A stretch of 64,000 nt of DNA, from the NCBI GenBank assembly GCA_964035015.1, contig OZ035998.1, positions 16,546,679 through 16,610,678 of the forward strand, written 5' to 3'. This stretch comes from Corallium rubrum. Lineage: Eukaryota; Cnidaria; Anthozoa; Scleralcyonacea; Coralliidae. Position 1 is the stretch's first letter. Every line of letters starts with the position of its first letter. The position numbers and the translations under genes were made by a program. Of the stretch, positions 40,098 to 62,929 are shown one piece after another. The notes under the pieces were generated by a model. It saw nothing but the letters and a program-made list of their open reading frames with translations. It did not search any database and was not told the origin of the DNA.

Positions 40098-40340
40098 TAT
40101 ATTTCGATTGTTGTTTCTACACTGCCTACGCAGCACGCTACTTTTATTACACTATTTGGTATATTTCGATTGTTGTTACTACACCGGCCTACGCAGCACG
40201 CTACTTTTATTACACTATTTGGTATATTTCGATTGTTGTTACTACACCGGCCTACGCAGCACGCTACTTTTATTACACTATTTGGTATATTTCGATTGTT
40301 GTTACTACACCGGCCTACGCAGCACGCTACTTTTATATAA
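40098..40340 (+). repeat. 63-bp tandem repeat, about four units
   Basis: The unit contains TATATTTCGATTGTTGTTAC and CCTACGCAGCACGCTACTTT. It is the amplified tail of the adjacent hammerhead-like repeat. 63 bp is a multiple of three, giving a spurious repetitive open frame. Confidence 0.92.
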
Positions 40341-40431
40341 ATATTTTACCTTTTGTTTTAATGTTATAAAGCTCTTTTGACTTTTGTTTCAAGTATAAAA
40401 TACGACTTCCTGGCTATGGCTTCCTAAAACA

Positions 40432-40438
40432 TATAAAA
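40432..40438 (+). promoter_or_regulatory. TATA box of second peroxidase gene
   Basis: TATAAAAG lies 113 bp upstream of the ATG at 40545, close to the 115-bp spacing in paralogue 1. Another TATAAAATA at 40394 is an alternative. Confidence 0.55.
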
Positions 40439-40544
40439 GAATGAACAGACTGCCCTTCAAGCCAGTAATCGTAATCACGCGCTAGTCAGTGAAAAGTCAA
40501 AAAGATACTGGTTTGCATCTGGCTAAAGCTACGTATTTGTCATT

Positions 40545-52443
<11,899 letters not shown>

Positions 52444-52600
52444 ATTAACCGATTGTTCCAAACCTATAAATTGTGATTAGTTTTAATATGAACTTTATCC
52501 CCTACGTTTTCAAATTTTCGACAGGCTGTAAGCCTGTATGCATGCATGAAACTAAATAGATTGTAGTATTCACCTTGCTTCATATATTGATCTGTAGTAT

Positions 52601-52768
52601 AGATCGTTTTCATCTGACGTCACGGCGGCCATATTGGTGTACCAAAACAATGAAATGGCGGCCATATTGGTGTACGGTATGGGAATTAGCTCTTTCTTAT
52701 TCAAATATTTCGTATTGTTTCACCACCCCAATGGGGCCACCGATCACGTGAGTGAAAACGATCTATAG
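52601..52768. mobile_element. MITE with TAGATCGTTTTCA ends
   Basis: 13-bp perfect inverted termini (TAGATCGTTTTCA / TGAAAACGATCTA). An internal repeat of GGCGGCCATATTGGTGTAC occurs twice. It lies in the 3' flank of peroxidase paralogue 2. Confidence 0.85.
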
Positions 52769-52880
52769 TAAAATCACAAGTAATAGATGGAGCATGAGCA
52801 GCGATCTGTATCTGATTTACAAGGCGAGCTGCAAGCGAGCTTATCAAAGTAAGCTTACGCACTTATCAAATGGATGCATC

Positions 52881-53187
52881 CATAGTTAATAGAAAATATA
52901 CATGGTTTGGAAACCCGGCAAACTTCAAAGCGGTTAACAATCAAGCTACGATTCATCTTGAAAGGTACACGAAGGTGCCAAATCCTTTGTTTTAGGTTTA
53001 TTAATATTTAAACAGTACGGTTGAGTGATTGAAGCCAAACGTTGCTATTGGATGATTGCTTCATTATACAGAAAACACAATATGTTCAGTAACCATGAAA
53101 GTGCAAAAATTTCCATAAACCTGAACAAAAACATAAAACAATGACTTTTGTGAGCTTCCAAACCATGTATATTTTCTATTAACTATG
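52881..53187. mobile_element. 307-bp MITE with 7-bp target duplication
   Basis: The ends CATAGTTAATAGAAAATATA and its complement are flanked by ATGCATC on both sides (52874-52880, 53188-53194). Related to 37645-37942 and 1-199. Confidence 0.9.
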
Positions 53188-53539
53188 ATGCATCTAAATT
53201 CTTGGTTTGCACTTGACATCATGGCGGCCATGTTGGAGGAACTTTAACAAAAGAATCTCATTAGCAGCTATTGTATTTGGAGTATCTTTGCCTTCTAATT
53301 CTCAAGGGATTGATTGCAAACCACAAATAGCCATGATTTCAAACTATTTTTCAAGTTGGAGTGATTTTAGCTAAGTAAATTGAGGAAAAAGTTTATGTAA
53401 ATCAGGACGAATCTGTATGCGATTTACAGATATTGATTAAATATTCATTCTGTAAAAGCTGATGACTGTTGCCTACTAAAACAAAATAAATGCTAATTAA
53501 AATCGTTTGTTGTTCATACTCCGCGCATTATATCCTGAT

Positions 53540-53625
53540 TAATATCGTTTTTCCCTCATGAATACTGGATGATCGGGACGTTTAGTTCCAAACGTCCCGA
53601 TCATATCTCCAGTATTCATGAGGGA
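53540..53625. repeat. Hairpin of about 30-bp arms
   Basis: CCTCATGAATACTGGATGAT and CGGGACGTTT pair with AAACGTCCCGATCATATCTC and CAGTATTCATGAGG across a 6-bp loop. Confidence 0.88.
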
Positions 53626-53634
53626 CAATTAGAC

Positions 53635-53805
53635 CGCTAAACGTTTCTCATTACTACGATTATAAGGAAATCGTTCCTCATTACTACAATGAGGTAATCG
53701 TTCCTCATTACTACTATATAATGAGGAAATCGCTCCTCATTACTACTATATAATGAGGAAATCGTTCCTCATTACTACTATATAATGAGAAAATCGTTCC
53801 TCATA
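53635..53805. repeat. Tandem repeat of about 34 bp with palindromic units
   Basis: Four to five units of ATCGTTCCTCATTACTACTA + TATAATGAGGAA, each self-complementary around CCTCATTA/TAATGAGG. Confidence 0.85.
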
Positions 53806-53998
53806 GACCACTTTCATAATGGCGACTAATATTCTTTTGACTGAAATATTCTTTTGTGTGCATCTTAATAAGCCTTTCTGGCATCGTTTGTGTGTTTGCA
53901 TTTCAAAAGAATCGTTCCTTCATAACGAGGCTAGAAAGGCTCATTTAGATGCACGTAGAAGAATATTTAAAGTGGTGGCCATTATGAAAGTGGTCTAT
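53803..53998. mobile_element. MITE with TAGACCACTTTCATAATGGC ends
   Basis: TAGACCACTTTCATAATGGC and GCCATTATGAAAGTGGTCTA are perfect 20-bp inverted repeats. Inner blocks GCATCTTAATAAGCCTTTCT and GAGGCTAGAAAGGCTC also pair. A partial copy brackets 55683-56310. Confidence 0.9.
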
Positions 53999-54310
53999 AA
54001 TCATCACCGAGGCGATGCTAGCAGATTGGCCCACTGCTAAAGAAAGGGTTTGAAGACTGTTAACAAATACGGCCTTCGAGACTTCCACAAACCCTCATTC
54101 TGCTTTCGAGGACATTTGATCACTAATAACCCTCAATGCTATTCATTTACATATAAGAATTTCACACTTGTCTCAAGTAGTATGGTCACCCTCGTTGCAA
54201 GGTACAGTATAGGGTAACCTAACGAGGCGAGGCAACTTCCCCTGACACTATTTACAATTCTTCTTTTCTGCGAAAACACCAAGCTCGCTCATTAGTCATT
54301 CTCAGACTGA

Positions 54311-54625
54311 TACCCCGTTCACACGAGCCTGGAACGAGTTGAAAACGGCGCTAAAAAGTCATAAAACGCCGTTGCGTTCACACGGTACCGGATCGAAATT
54401 GTGTGAAAACGTTCCTCTAGCAGGAGCGTTTTGAAAACGATTTCTAAACGGAGCGAGGCGGAAACGGAACCCTTGGCAGTGTCGTGTGAACATAAGATCC
54501 GGCATTTTTTTTCACTCCGCTTTAGTACCCAGTTTCTATTTCAGCTCCTAACCAAACGGCGGCTGGTGTATTTTCAGCGTTGGAAAACTTTAATTGTCTT
54601 CTCGACTTCGTAAAGCGTCTGCTAA
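54311..54625. repeat. CCCGTTCACACGAG-type element, left part
   Basis: It begins ACCCCGTTCACACGAGCCTG and repeats GTTCACACGG. Similar CGTGTGAAC blocks near 55245 suggest that the SINE at 54640-54975 lies inside a larger element. Confidence 0.4.
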
Positions 54626-54639
54626 GAACTTGTGCTGCT

Positions 54640-54975
54640 GTTGGGAAGCACGGGTGGCGTGTGCTGTTAGAGCGCCGCCTCTCACCGCTGTAGTTAAGCC
54701 CAGTTGGACGGGGTAATTAGCTAGTACTTGGATTGGTGACCGTCTGGGAATAGCCCCGTTCTCGAACTTGAATTTCATGTGAGTAGAGTTTAGTTGGTCT
54801 CTCCTGTGCTTCGAGGGTTTTTCGCAGGGTTCTGCGGTTTTCAGCTCCCTCCGTAAAATCAACACTTCTAAGGTCTTCGCACATGTCGTGCACTTTTAAC
54901 ATGAGCCTCTAGCTGGCTCGGATGATTGGGGGACCACATCCTGTGCTTACGACGTTAAATACATCACAATTTTAA
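54640..54975 (+). repeat. 5S rRNA-derived SINE (SINE3-like)
   Basis: TAGTACTTGGATTGGTGACC and GTCTGGGAATA reproduce the 3' internal promoter (C box) of 5S rRNA. GTTAAGC upstream fits the 5S A box. The first part (GTTAGAGCGCCGCCTCTCAC) may be diverged 5S or a tRNA-like piece. A long non-5S tail follows, and a degenerate end near AATTTTAATAAAG. It is not a functional 5S gene. Confidence 0.65.
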
Positions 54976-55710
54976 TAAAGAGAGTTCCTAACAGAAAGAA
55001 TAACTGATTGTAAACTAGAATGAACAAAAAAATGAACTAGAATGAACTATACACTTTAGTGGGATATTCTTTGAATTGCCCCTCGTTTCCATTTACTTTT
55101 GACGAGACATGGCTATTTAAACAATGAACAGCATTGAAATACTGGATGTACACCAGAAGTTTCCGGAGTCGTATGAACACGTTCAAAGCGTTGTTCAGTT
55201 GTGACGGAACGTAAGCACATTTTACCGTTTATTTTCTATACCGAACTCGTGTGAACGTGATACATGCAGTAAATGGCACAGATGTTAGGTGGTTTTCCCT
55301 GTATGCAACGTGTTCAGTCAGTCTGAACGATAAGTAAACATTCCGTTTCCGTACAGCTCTAACAATTCATAAATATCTATTTTATAAATTTACTTTTCTA
55401 TTTGCCTACGTTTTCTTACGTTAGTTTAAAGTCTGTTATTGTAGGCAAATGTGTTTTTAGCTTTCCGAAAGTCGAGCGACTCGGCAACAATGAAGCCACA
55501 CAGTATCCAAACACAGAAAACCATTAGGAATTTTTTAATACATGATATTAAAACATTAAAAACCTACATACAAAGACTCACTCATCTATTAGTATCAAAT
55601 CCAATGTATAAACCCTATATACTCAAAAATGGCCGCCAATTTAATATATTCACAACACCTCTTTCTTATGGAGTTTGTTTACAGACCACTTTCATAATAG
55701 CGATTAATTT

Positions 55711-56107
55711 AATTAGCATATACCTCGTAGGTGAATAGTGCTTTTCAAGCAATCTGATTGGTTCCTCTAGCTCGGGATATCCTGCACTATTCATCTGCGG
55801 GCAAAACAAAATGGCGGACAGTTTTGCTTTGTTTACCGAGGCAGGAGATTTTGTTGATAAAAAAGGCTGATGTTATAGAATAACGAGAAAAGTCAACAAA
55901 ATTAAGTAGAAGAGTGTCCACAGGTATGTTTTTTTACAATTTTCTAGCCATTATTCCATTAATATATTCAAAAGTTGTAAAAACTGTTTTGTCGACAAAT
56001 ATCGAGTACGCCAAGTGCCCAAGTTGCTAGCGGCCGTGTCTTGTATAAAAATACCGAAAAATATAAGAATGTTAAACTTGTTATTTCATTTATGAGGTAT
56101 ATGCTAA
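55711..56107. mobile_element. Nested MITE with TTAGCATATACCTC ends
   Basis: TTAGCATATACCTC and GAGGTATATGCTAA are perfect 14-bp inverted repeats. An inner GAATAGTGC/GCACTATTC pair is also present. Confidence 0.8.
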
Positions 56108-56165
56108 TCCAGCACTAATCCAGCACTATTCACCTCCACTTCGGTGAATAATTGTTAAATATTCT

Positions 56166-56171
56166 TTTATT
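56166..56171 (-). terminator. Possible polyadenylation signal for MyD88
   Basis: On the minus strand this reads AATAAA, 260 nt downstream of the MyD88 stop, inside a MITE remnant. It is the first such hexamer found; use is unproven. Confidence 0.25.
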
Positions 56172-56429
56172 CTTTTATGCACATCTTAATCAGCCTTTCT
56201 GACCTCGTTTGTGTGTCTGCAATTCAAAAGAATCTTTGCTTCATTACGAGGCTAGGAAGGCTCATTTAGATGCACATAATAGAATATTTAAAGTTAGTGG
56301 CCCTCAACGTTGGCAGTGCAATGGAAATTCTATTCAAGACCACGTGATCAATAATCTGCCAATCAAATGCCAACAATTTAGTAAGGTGTTATATAAAACG
56401 GATTCTTCTATATCATACTGTATTCCTAT

Positions 56430-56632
56430 TCATTTCTTCTTCTTCTTCATAATCAACGGACTTCTAGTGCCTGCTGCTTTACACGGGACAACATAGCCGA
56501 GCGACTTGGCGAGTTTGGTCCAGAAATCATCATTTCCATATATTGATTTATCCAGATACCAAATGTGATGCAGAATCCGTGGAATCTCACACTTTTCGTA
56601 CACTACAGGAACGACAAGCCCTTTGCTTGCAT
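56430..56632 (-). CDS. MYD88: MyD88 exon 4: TIR C-terminal half
   Basis: It codes residues 223-289: DASKGLVVPVVYEKCEIPRI, DDFWTKLAKSLGY and a KKKKK end. Acceptor CTTGTTTCAG. Confidence 0.93.
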
Positions 56633-59011
56633 CTGAAACAAGTGCATACAAGACTTATTAAAGCTATATGTAACACAAGGAGGGAACATGTAGTTACCTG
56701 AACTGTAGCAACTTATACGAAAACTGCACCAAAAATATTAAAACGTTGCAAAGTAGAAACTTTTCAAAAACGCCATTTTGGAAAAAATAAAAAAGAACTA
56801 CAAATGTGAAGGGAAAACGCGGAACGCCTAAAATGTGTGCAAATAGTTTACATTGCCTTACCTGGTGATAGATTTAGCGCAATTTTCACTTGGAATCCAG
56901 CTTGTGGTGAGGTCGTGAAGTTTGGCGTCAGAATGGCAACAATGCGCTTACATCGATCTTCGATTATCTGGGCGGTTTGGTTTAACATGCAGTAGCCAGG
57001 TACATAGTCTCTATAATCAATACAGATCTTCAGATTATACGGAGGGCCTTCTAAAATGTTTAACATCTCGTTGGCGTAGTACCGGTCTTCTTTCGCGTAG
57101 CAAATAAATCCGTCGTATATTTCATCTGATACTAAAAGATTTAATAAAATGATTTTTTTTAGTAAATGCTCCTGCCAAGACAGTATTTGTAAAAATGTAT
57201 ATGAAATTTAGTATAATCACAGCATCACAATTACAGTAAATTTAAACCAATAGTTTAGTTTAGTTGAATTAATTCGTCACACTACAGTATATGATTGGTT
57301 TGTACTATATAATTTTGAGTTATTAATTCTTTATTTCATGAGGGTAACACTAAATACATGTATCAAAGCTAATAAACTTGTGGCCCTCCTATTTAAAATT
57401 AAATATTACAATGTTTAAGATCACAATTATTATATTAAAAATGTTAAATGTGAGTTATGATAAATCAACATGCAATAATACTTTAAACTATAACTGTAAC
57501 TTACTAGACTAGGTTTAATAATAATAATAACTTTTAGTATTATATAAATAAATAATCATAAATAATTTCAAAAATAATTATGGGGATTAACCCTGGGTAA
57601 CACTGGGGATTAAAACAAAATATTCGTCCCAACCCATGGCGAGAAATGGTGGACATAGAGAGGCGGAGTTAAAGCCCTATTAAACTAGTACCTATGTCGT
57701 GCGGTCGTCACAGTTCCGCGGTTCAGAAGAAAAGAGAACAACTAATTTATGCAATGTTGGATGAAATCTTCATTCGATGATCAGAAAATACTGAAGCTTT
57801 GATATTGAAAACCGCAACAACGACAAATACGGGCTAGAAATGAAGAATATCATCGAAAAGACGGATCTTTATATTAGCCGAATCAGATCGAAACTTGTAC
57901 GGAAATAGTATACCTCTGTTTGATTTTCGATAACGTGAGCAGCAAGGTTGGTACAATTTGCGTATTCGTCATATTGGCTTATGTTAGACTTGTGCTCAAA
58001 ATAGTATATCAAAAACCGCAACGGATTTAATATCTGTGGCATATCGCTCATGATATTTATATCGCAGATGTGGTGCACTATACGATTCAGATGGAAACAC
58101 TTGAAATAATTTAAAAATTGACACTGCTACGACGATTGTTTCACTCATCCTCTATGTAAGCCCTATTAATCTTGCAGAACTTTTCTAGTCAAAATTTTTG
58201 TAAGTGGGCATGCATTACGCGCATGCGTGACCATTATTTCTCGCCATGGAAATCAAAGCCCTAACGATTAATATTAAGAAAAAATAGATACTCATTAGAG
58301 TTTTGTATTAGTAATAATAGTAGTCGATAATCTGGCAATTGATAGATACAGTACCTAACTTGATGTATGTCGAATTTAATTTACTCTTAAAGGTAACAAG
58401 ATACTTGCATGCTTAGACAGTTAGACTTGCTCCAAGTCTGCCTTTTGATGCTTCAAAACGGATTTGCCTCGAGACGAGTACTTGTTTTGATTCAAACACA
58501 GGCATTTTTCGCCTTGCCACCCACGGGTAAACCTGTATTTGAATCAAAACAAGAGTATTCGTCTCGAGACCAGCCCCATCTCAAAAGAAAGGTTCCCGTT
58601 TTGAAGCAACAAGGCTGGGAGCAAGTCTATTGAATGCTTTAATATATTTGGGGAAGAGTGTTCCATGGCGTGGCAGATCTTGGAAAATAAGAATTGCGGA
58701 AATAGCTTACATGTATAATTGTTTATAATTTATGCAAAAATTATTTGAATCAAAATTATGTGTACTGATATTTTTCAAGTATTAATGGATAAGTGAATAG
58801 TCAATACAACAGCATGCGGTATTTATTTCGTATAAATCGGCTTTAAAGCAGAAAAACAAGCTAACAGCAGAAAAAACCATCAAAGTGAAAAGGTGGTAAA
58901 TTTCATGGGAAGCCCTCCAACTATTCTCGACAGTTATCAGAACCGTCTACCACTATAATTTTCACTTTGCTCTATCCTAAACACTGCCTACACACAGACT
59001 CTTCACTATTG

Positions 59012-59088
<77 letters not shown>

Positions 59089-62000
59089 TTATTAAGACAT
59101 CAGCTATTGATTGACCAGGCGGGAAGCGTAATCTAATTATGAATATCAAAGCCCAGCATATTATTTTCATAAGAGCCATTGAGTCGGACACGAGAGTAAA
59201 ATCATAATATTGCATTTTCATTAGCAATGGTTACCCAGAAAAATTTCTTGATAGCTGCATTGCCACTTTTCTTGACAAGTTCTTTTCAAAATCAACTAAA
59301 ATACCTACGGTTCCTAAATGCATTGTTTACTTTTCTTTACCATTTACTGGACAACATTTCCTTCAAATCCGAACCCAAATGAGAAAACTTTTCTCATCTG
59401 CTTATCCTCATATCGACATTAGGTATATTGCTCGTCCTTCGGTTAGGCTTTTCCATTTCTTTTCTTTCAAAGACAAGATTCCTTTTCGTCTAAGATCACG
59501 TGTCGTTTATCGTTTTATGTGTCGAAGCTGCGGAGCTTCGTATGTCGGAGAAACAATCCGACACTTACATACACGTGTTTCGGAGCACATGGGAATCTCA
59601 CCTCTCACTGGAAAGAAACGCACTCCCACTAACATTCTCTCTCATCACCATGACACTGGTCACCCTGTCTCATTTGATGATTTTAAAATCATTTCTTCTT
59701 GTTCTTTTGAGTCTGAACTTCTTCTCCGAGAAAGCTTACTTATTCGCAAACTTAAACCTTCTCTAAATGGTAATATTGGTTCTGCGCCACTCTTCCTTTT
59801 ATAATTTTACTTCCTTTTTGTCTGTCACTTCTGCTTGTAATTTTATTTATAGTAACACTCTCTGATTGGTTACTGCATGCATATTTTATGACAACTCTGT
59901 AATTATATATTTAGTCTCATTACACTCATGTAAACTATTCTCTGAAGATGTTGTGATAATAACAACGAAACGTTAGAACTTTATTAAATATTATGATTTT
60001 ACTCTCGTGTCCGACTCAATGGCTCTTATGAAAATAATATGCTGGGCTTTGATATTCATAATTAAAATTTATTAACCATATTAATAATTATTACAGCGAG
60101 ATACATGTAGAGATAAGTATAGAGATTTTGTTGTACAAGTAGAACAGAATTAAGTATAAATTGAGATTTCATTTTGTCTATCAGATTATTTAATTAATTA
60201 CAGACTATTTTTATATGTGTTTAATAAAATATTTTTTTAAAAATATTTATAATATAATTTTCCTAATTCATGTATTTTTGTAATTATATGGTTATTATAT
60301 ATCTATATACAGTATAAATATGAAGGGAGATTGGCAGAAGAAAACTTGAGAGAGTTTGTGAAATTGCCAATCACCAAAAACTAAGTAAAAGTAAGTATAC
60401 TAGACTAATATAATGATCTAAAATGCACTGTTTAGCTGTTCATTATTTCGTTAAATAAGAAAGAAAATGATAATTTTACACTCTTAGAGCAGGACTTCCT
60501 GTGCCAATGACCAAATAATGATTAAGTTAAATTTAACCCGTAGTTTAATGCATGAATGCAAATGCCAACTGGTAGTACCATGATAGCATCTTGGATAAAA
60601 AGCACATATTATAAAATAATAAAAATGTGTCGGACTGCGCACTCTTACCGCTTAATTCTTCTAATTCAAATGTGAGTCTTTTTGCCCCAGCTGGTCTCTG
60701 TTGTCGTTTCTCTAAAACTACATGCACGATAACAAAAAAAAACGCTTTTTAACATTTAAAAAATGCCTTAATCCAGGCATTAATATTATAACGAGATTTT
60801 TGTTTTTAAACCAATATTCTGACAAAACAATATTGAGGCTTTAAGACAATTAAAGGTAGCTAGCTTTGTACTGTACCTCTCTTTTTATGTTCATTGGGGA
60901 ATGGTGTTTCATCTAAAAAATATATATATAAAAGAGTGTGAAGCTTACTTGGAAAAGTCCTAGGAAATTAACTACATTGACTGTAATTAATGACACGAAT
61001 ACTGAGAGTATATATTACATTTATATACTAGTTATTTTTATGATCACGACATAACTTTTTTCATGATACTGTAAATTGGAAATGAAATGCAGGTAATTAT
61101 AACAGACTGGAATACATGCTAAAATCCGTATTGCACACTTATATGCTGTACATAAACCAGTTTAACCGGTTTTGAAGAGGTAAAACCTGCCGGAATATGG
61201 CATTACTCAATACATGGCAGATGTGTTTCAACTGAATACTAACTTTGAATATACAGTAAGTGTTATTGAAATGACCGAGGTTAATTAGTTGTTTTATAAA
61301 CCGAGGGTGTGACCCGAGGTTTATAAAACAACTAATTAACCAAGGTTGGTTCAATAACTTTCTTATTAGGGCAACAAAGGAGGTTTTCTCTTGGGATATG
61401 AATTTGATGTAGGTAATTGGCAATGGCAGTATGATGATAGGCTATAGTGCGGTTTTTGGTATATTTGTGATATATATCCTGCAGTAGATCAAAGAAAACC
61501 AATTTGTCAGCTAATAATATAAATTAATGTAATTGAATGGTTTGATTGATATTATATATACAGTCTGGGGAGCATTTTACTTGTTTATCTACATCCAAAA
61601 CTCGTAAAAAAAACAGTCAACTGTATTATTGGTCAAACCACTCTGCACATGCAATCATATAATATTATACATGTACCAATAGTAGGCAGCTTTTGTACTG
61701 AATAACAAATAACCAACTATATATTAATTATACTGTACTGTACATAATTATGATGTACATGTATATACCCACACAGTAATGTAGTTATTGTACTGTACTA
61801 CCACAGACTGTAATATACAATTCTTGTATTCAAAAATGCTCCAAAAACAATAAGATCAGCATGCCACTGAAAAGTAGTTCAGCTATTAATTATTATATTA
61901 TTATTAATAATATATTGTATTGTATACTGTACTGTAGTGTACAGTATATACATTTTCAATTCAAACAGCAGTTTTTAATACTGTGTATAATATACTGTAC

Positions 62001-62334
62001 CGATAAAATTTTTAAGATCTTCAATTACATCATTTCTTCCCAAGGTCTCAAGGTAAGAAACAAGTCTGTTAATTGTTGAGTCTTTTTGTCTCTCCCACCG
62101 CCTGATGACAGATTCAACTGGATCCATGTCACATTCCAAATTTACAATTTCTTCATTAGTGAATCCCATTAAATCAGCTAGGCTTTTCCAGTCTTTGCCA
62201 TGAGAAGGTGGTCTCATTAACATTGACAGAATCTGATGAGCCTTAATATTCATATGAATAACCATCTTTTCTTCAGTACTTGCTACATGTAGTTCCTTAA
62301 TAGGTTCCACTAACTCTGTCTTATTGGTAGCCAT
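56430..62334 (-). CDS. MYD88: MyD88 adaptor: death domain plus TIR domain, four exons
   Basis: The minus-strand CDS joins 62334-62001, 60711-60649, 57131-56862 and 56632-56430: 870 nt, 289 residues (human MyD88 is 296). All introns are GT-AG and phase 1. The death domain (about residues 30-111) has the MyD88 pattern: DWKSLADLMGF, VNLECDMDP, LETLGRNDVIEDL. A short intermediate segment (112-132) follows. TIR (138-280) has box 1 YDGFICYA, the box 2/BB-loop RDYVPG (173-178, with the functionally important Pro177) and box 3 DDFW (257-260). The tail is lysine-rich. MyD88 is the cytosolic adaptor linking Toll/IL-1-type TIR receptors to IRAK kinases and NF-kB. No transmembrane segment, so it is not a receptor. 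A 5' non-coding exon is possible but not seen. Confidence 0.95.
56862..57131 (-). CDS. MYD88: MyD88 exon 3: TIR N-terminal half
   Basis: It codes residues 133-222: IYDGFICYAKEDRYYANEML, CIDYRDYVPGYCML, RCKRIVAILTPNF. Acceptor AAATCTTTTAG, donor CAG|GTAAGG. Confidence 0.95.
57635..58255. repeat. Element with CCATGGCGAGAAAT ends
   Basis: CCCATGGCGAGAAATGGTGG at the left pairs with CCATTATTTCTCGCCATGG at the right. The minus-strand frame inside (57869-58078) is not recognisable. Confidence 0.7.
58423..58631. repeat. Foldback with interrupted arms
   Basis: GACTTGCTCCAAGTCTG, CTTCAAAACGG, CTCGAGACGAGTACT and TTGTTTTGATTCAAA pair with the mirrored blocks ending GGGAGCAAGTC. The 74-codon frame across it is an artefact of the palindrome. 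Confidence 0.8.
59006..59084. repeat. (ATCA)n microsatellite
   Basis: About 78 bp of ATCA units immediately left of the PLE target duplication. Confidence 0.95.
59096..60063 (+). mobile_element. Short Penelope-like retroelement insertion
   Basis: AAAATTTATTAA flanks both sides (59084-59095 and 60064-60075), a 12-bp target duplication. Arms 59134-59211 and 59987-60064 are identical 78-bp inverted repeats, as in PLE pseudo-LTRs. A 38-bp extension (59096-59133) lies outside the left arm. The interior encodes the PLE C-terminal GIY-YIG region. CTGAAGATGTTGTG...CAACGAAACGTTAG at 59942 is a hammerhead-like motif at the 3' side. It is 5'-truncated: no reverse transcriptase. Confidence 0.92.
59227..59804 (+). 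pseudogene. PLE C-terminal fragment with GIY-YIG endonuclease domain
   Basis: The frame opens upstream as NGYPEKFLDSC and gives SLPFTGQHFLQIRTQMRKL, FSFKDKIPFRLRSRVVYRF, CRSCGASYVGETIRHLHTRV and SEHM, then LLLRESLLIRKLKPSLN. The SYVGET motif and downstream Arg/Glu are the Penelope-type GIY-YIG nuclease signature. The reverse transcriptase part is missing, so it is a dead fragment although the frame is still open. Confidence 0.9.
60649..60711 (-). CDS. MYD88: MyD88 exon 2: intermediate segment
   Basis: It codes 21 residues, EKRQQRPAGAKRLTFELEEL and S, between death domain and TIR. Acceptor TAGTTTTAG, donor AGCG|GTAAGA. 63 nt, so skipping would keep the frame. Confidence 0.85.
60712..62000 (-). 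other. Intron 1 of MyD88
   Basis: This 1.29-kb phase 1 intron, donor ATCG|GTACAG, is AT-rich and holds a CCGAGG hairpin at 61270-61348. Nothing gene-like. Confidence 0.8.
61270..61348. repeat. CCGAGG hairpin
   Basis: ACCGAGGTTAATTAGTTGTT and TTATAAACCGAGG pair with CCGAGGTTTATAAAACAACT and AATTAACCAAGGT across a short loop. Confidence 0.85.
62001..62334 (-). CDS. MYD88: MyD88 exon 1: start codon and death domain
   Basis: It codes residues 1-111, from MATNKTELVEPIKEL to DVIEDLKNFI. The ATG is the first in the frame and gives a normal-length N-terminus. Confidence 0.93.
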
Positions 62335-62929
62335 ATCTTGTTAACCTCTCAACTTCTATCCTTTTCAGTGTGGTCAATAAACATGTAAATGAAAATGTAA
62401 ATTTCTTGAGCCCCTTTAAAAAAATGACTAATATTAATAAATATGATTGCATGTACAGTAAATAATAATGTACATACCATACAAAGTTTTTACCAGGTTT
62501 AGGTCCTGTGGTGGAGGGAGATAATTATTAAATAATCAGGAGAAGCTACATGCATGTATTGCCATCCATTAGGTAAAATATATACTCACGTACATTAGTA
62601 CATTATATATACAAACACACAATCTGCAAGGTCATTGGTCAGCAGGACTGGTCAGATGTAATTAACTTAGGAGTCAGATACTACAGTATATATTAATTTG
62701 AATAGTCAACCATTTCCCCCTCAACTATAGCAGTAGTTACAGTACAAGTATCCACTATGTAAAACATAAACCAATTTTTGTGCACATCTTTAAATTTATG
62801 CACTAGCAGAAATAATTTTGTATATCTTCATTGAAAGTCACAAGAAGTCGAGTGAGTTAACCCAAAGGCAAGAGCACAAAGTTTAACTCACAATGTATTA
62901 CTGTTGTGGCAATGCAAGTGTTCCTAAAA

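Larger units (their letters stand above)
35761..40425. other. Intergenic region between the peroxidase paralogues
   Basis: Almost wholly mobile elements and simple repeats, listed separately. 38100-40000 is AT-rich with no recognisable gene; the small frames at 38460-38891 have no known motif. Confidence 0.5.
55683..56310. repeat. TAGACCACTTTCAT-family MITE, split by a nested element
   Basis: The left end ACAGACCACTTTCATAATAG at 55682 and the right part GCACATCTTAATCAGCCTTT...TAGATGCACATAATAGAATA at 56178-56290 belong to the 53803-53998 family. 55715-56105 is inserted between them. Confidence 0.6.
57132..60648 (-). other. Intron 2 of MyD88
   Basis: This 3.5-kb phase 1 intron holds a CCATGGCGAGAAAT element (57635-58255), a foldback (58423-58631), (ATCA)n and a PLE insertion (59096-60063). 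Confidence 0.85.

Noticed and set aside
53635-53805. CRISPR-like array of palindromic repeats
   Set aside because: Units are directly adjacent with no unique spacers, in a eukaryotic genome; it is a tandem repeat.
54690-54760. Functional 5S rRNA gene
   Set aside because: Only the 3' internal promoter part matches well; the 5' part is diverged and a long non-5S tail follows, as in a SINE.
57869-58078. 69-codon minus-strand frame in MyD88 intron 2 as an extra MyD88 exon
   Set aside because: It lies inside the CCATGGCGAGAAAT element and the four-exon model is already complete and in frame without it.
58409-58633. 74-codon frame in MyD88 intron
   Set aside because: Coincides with the arms of a foldback element.
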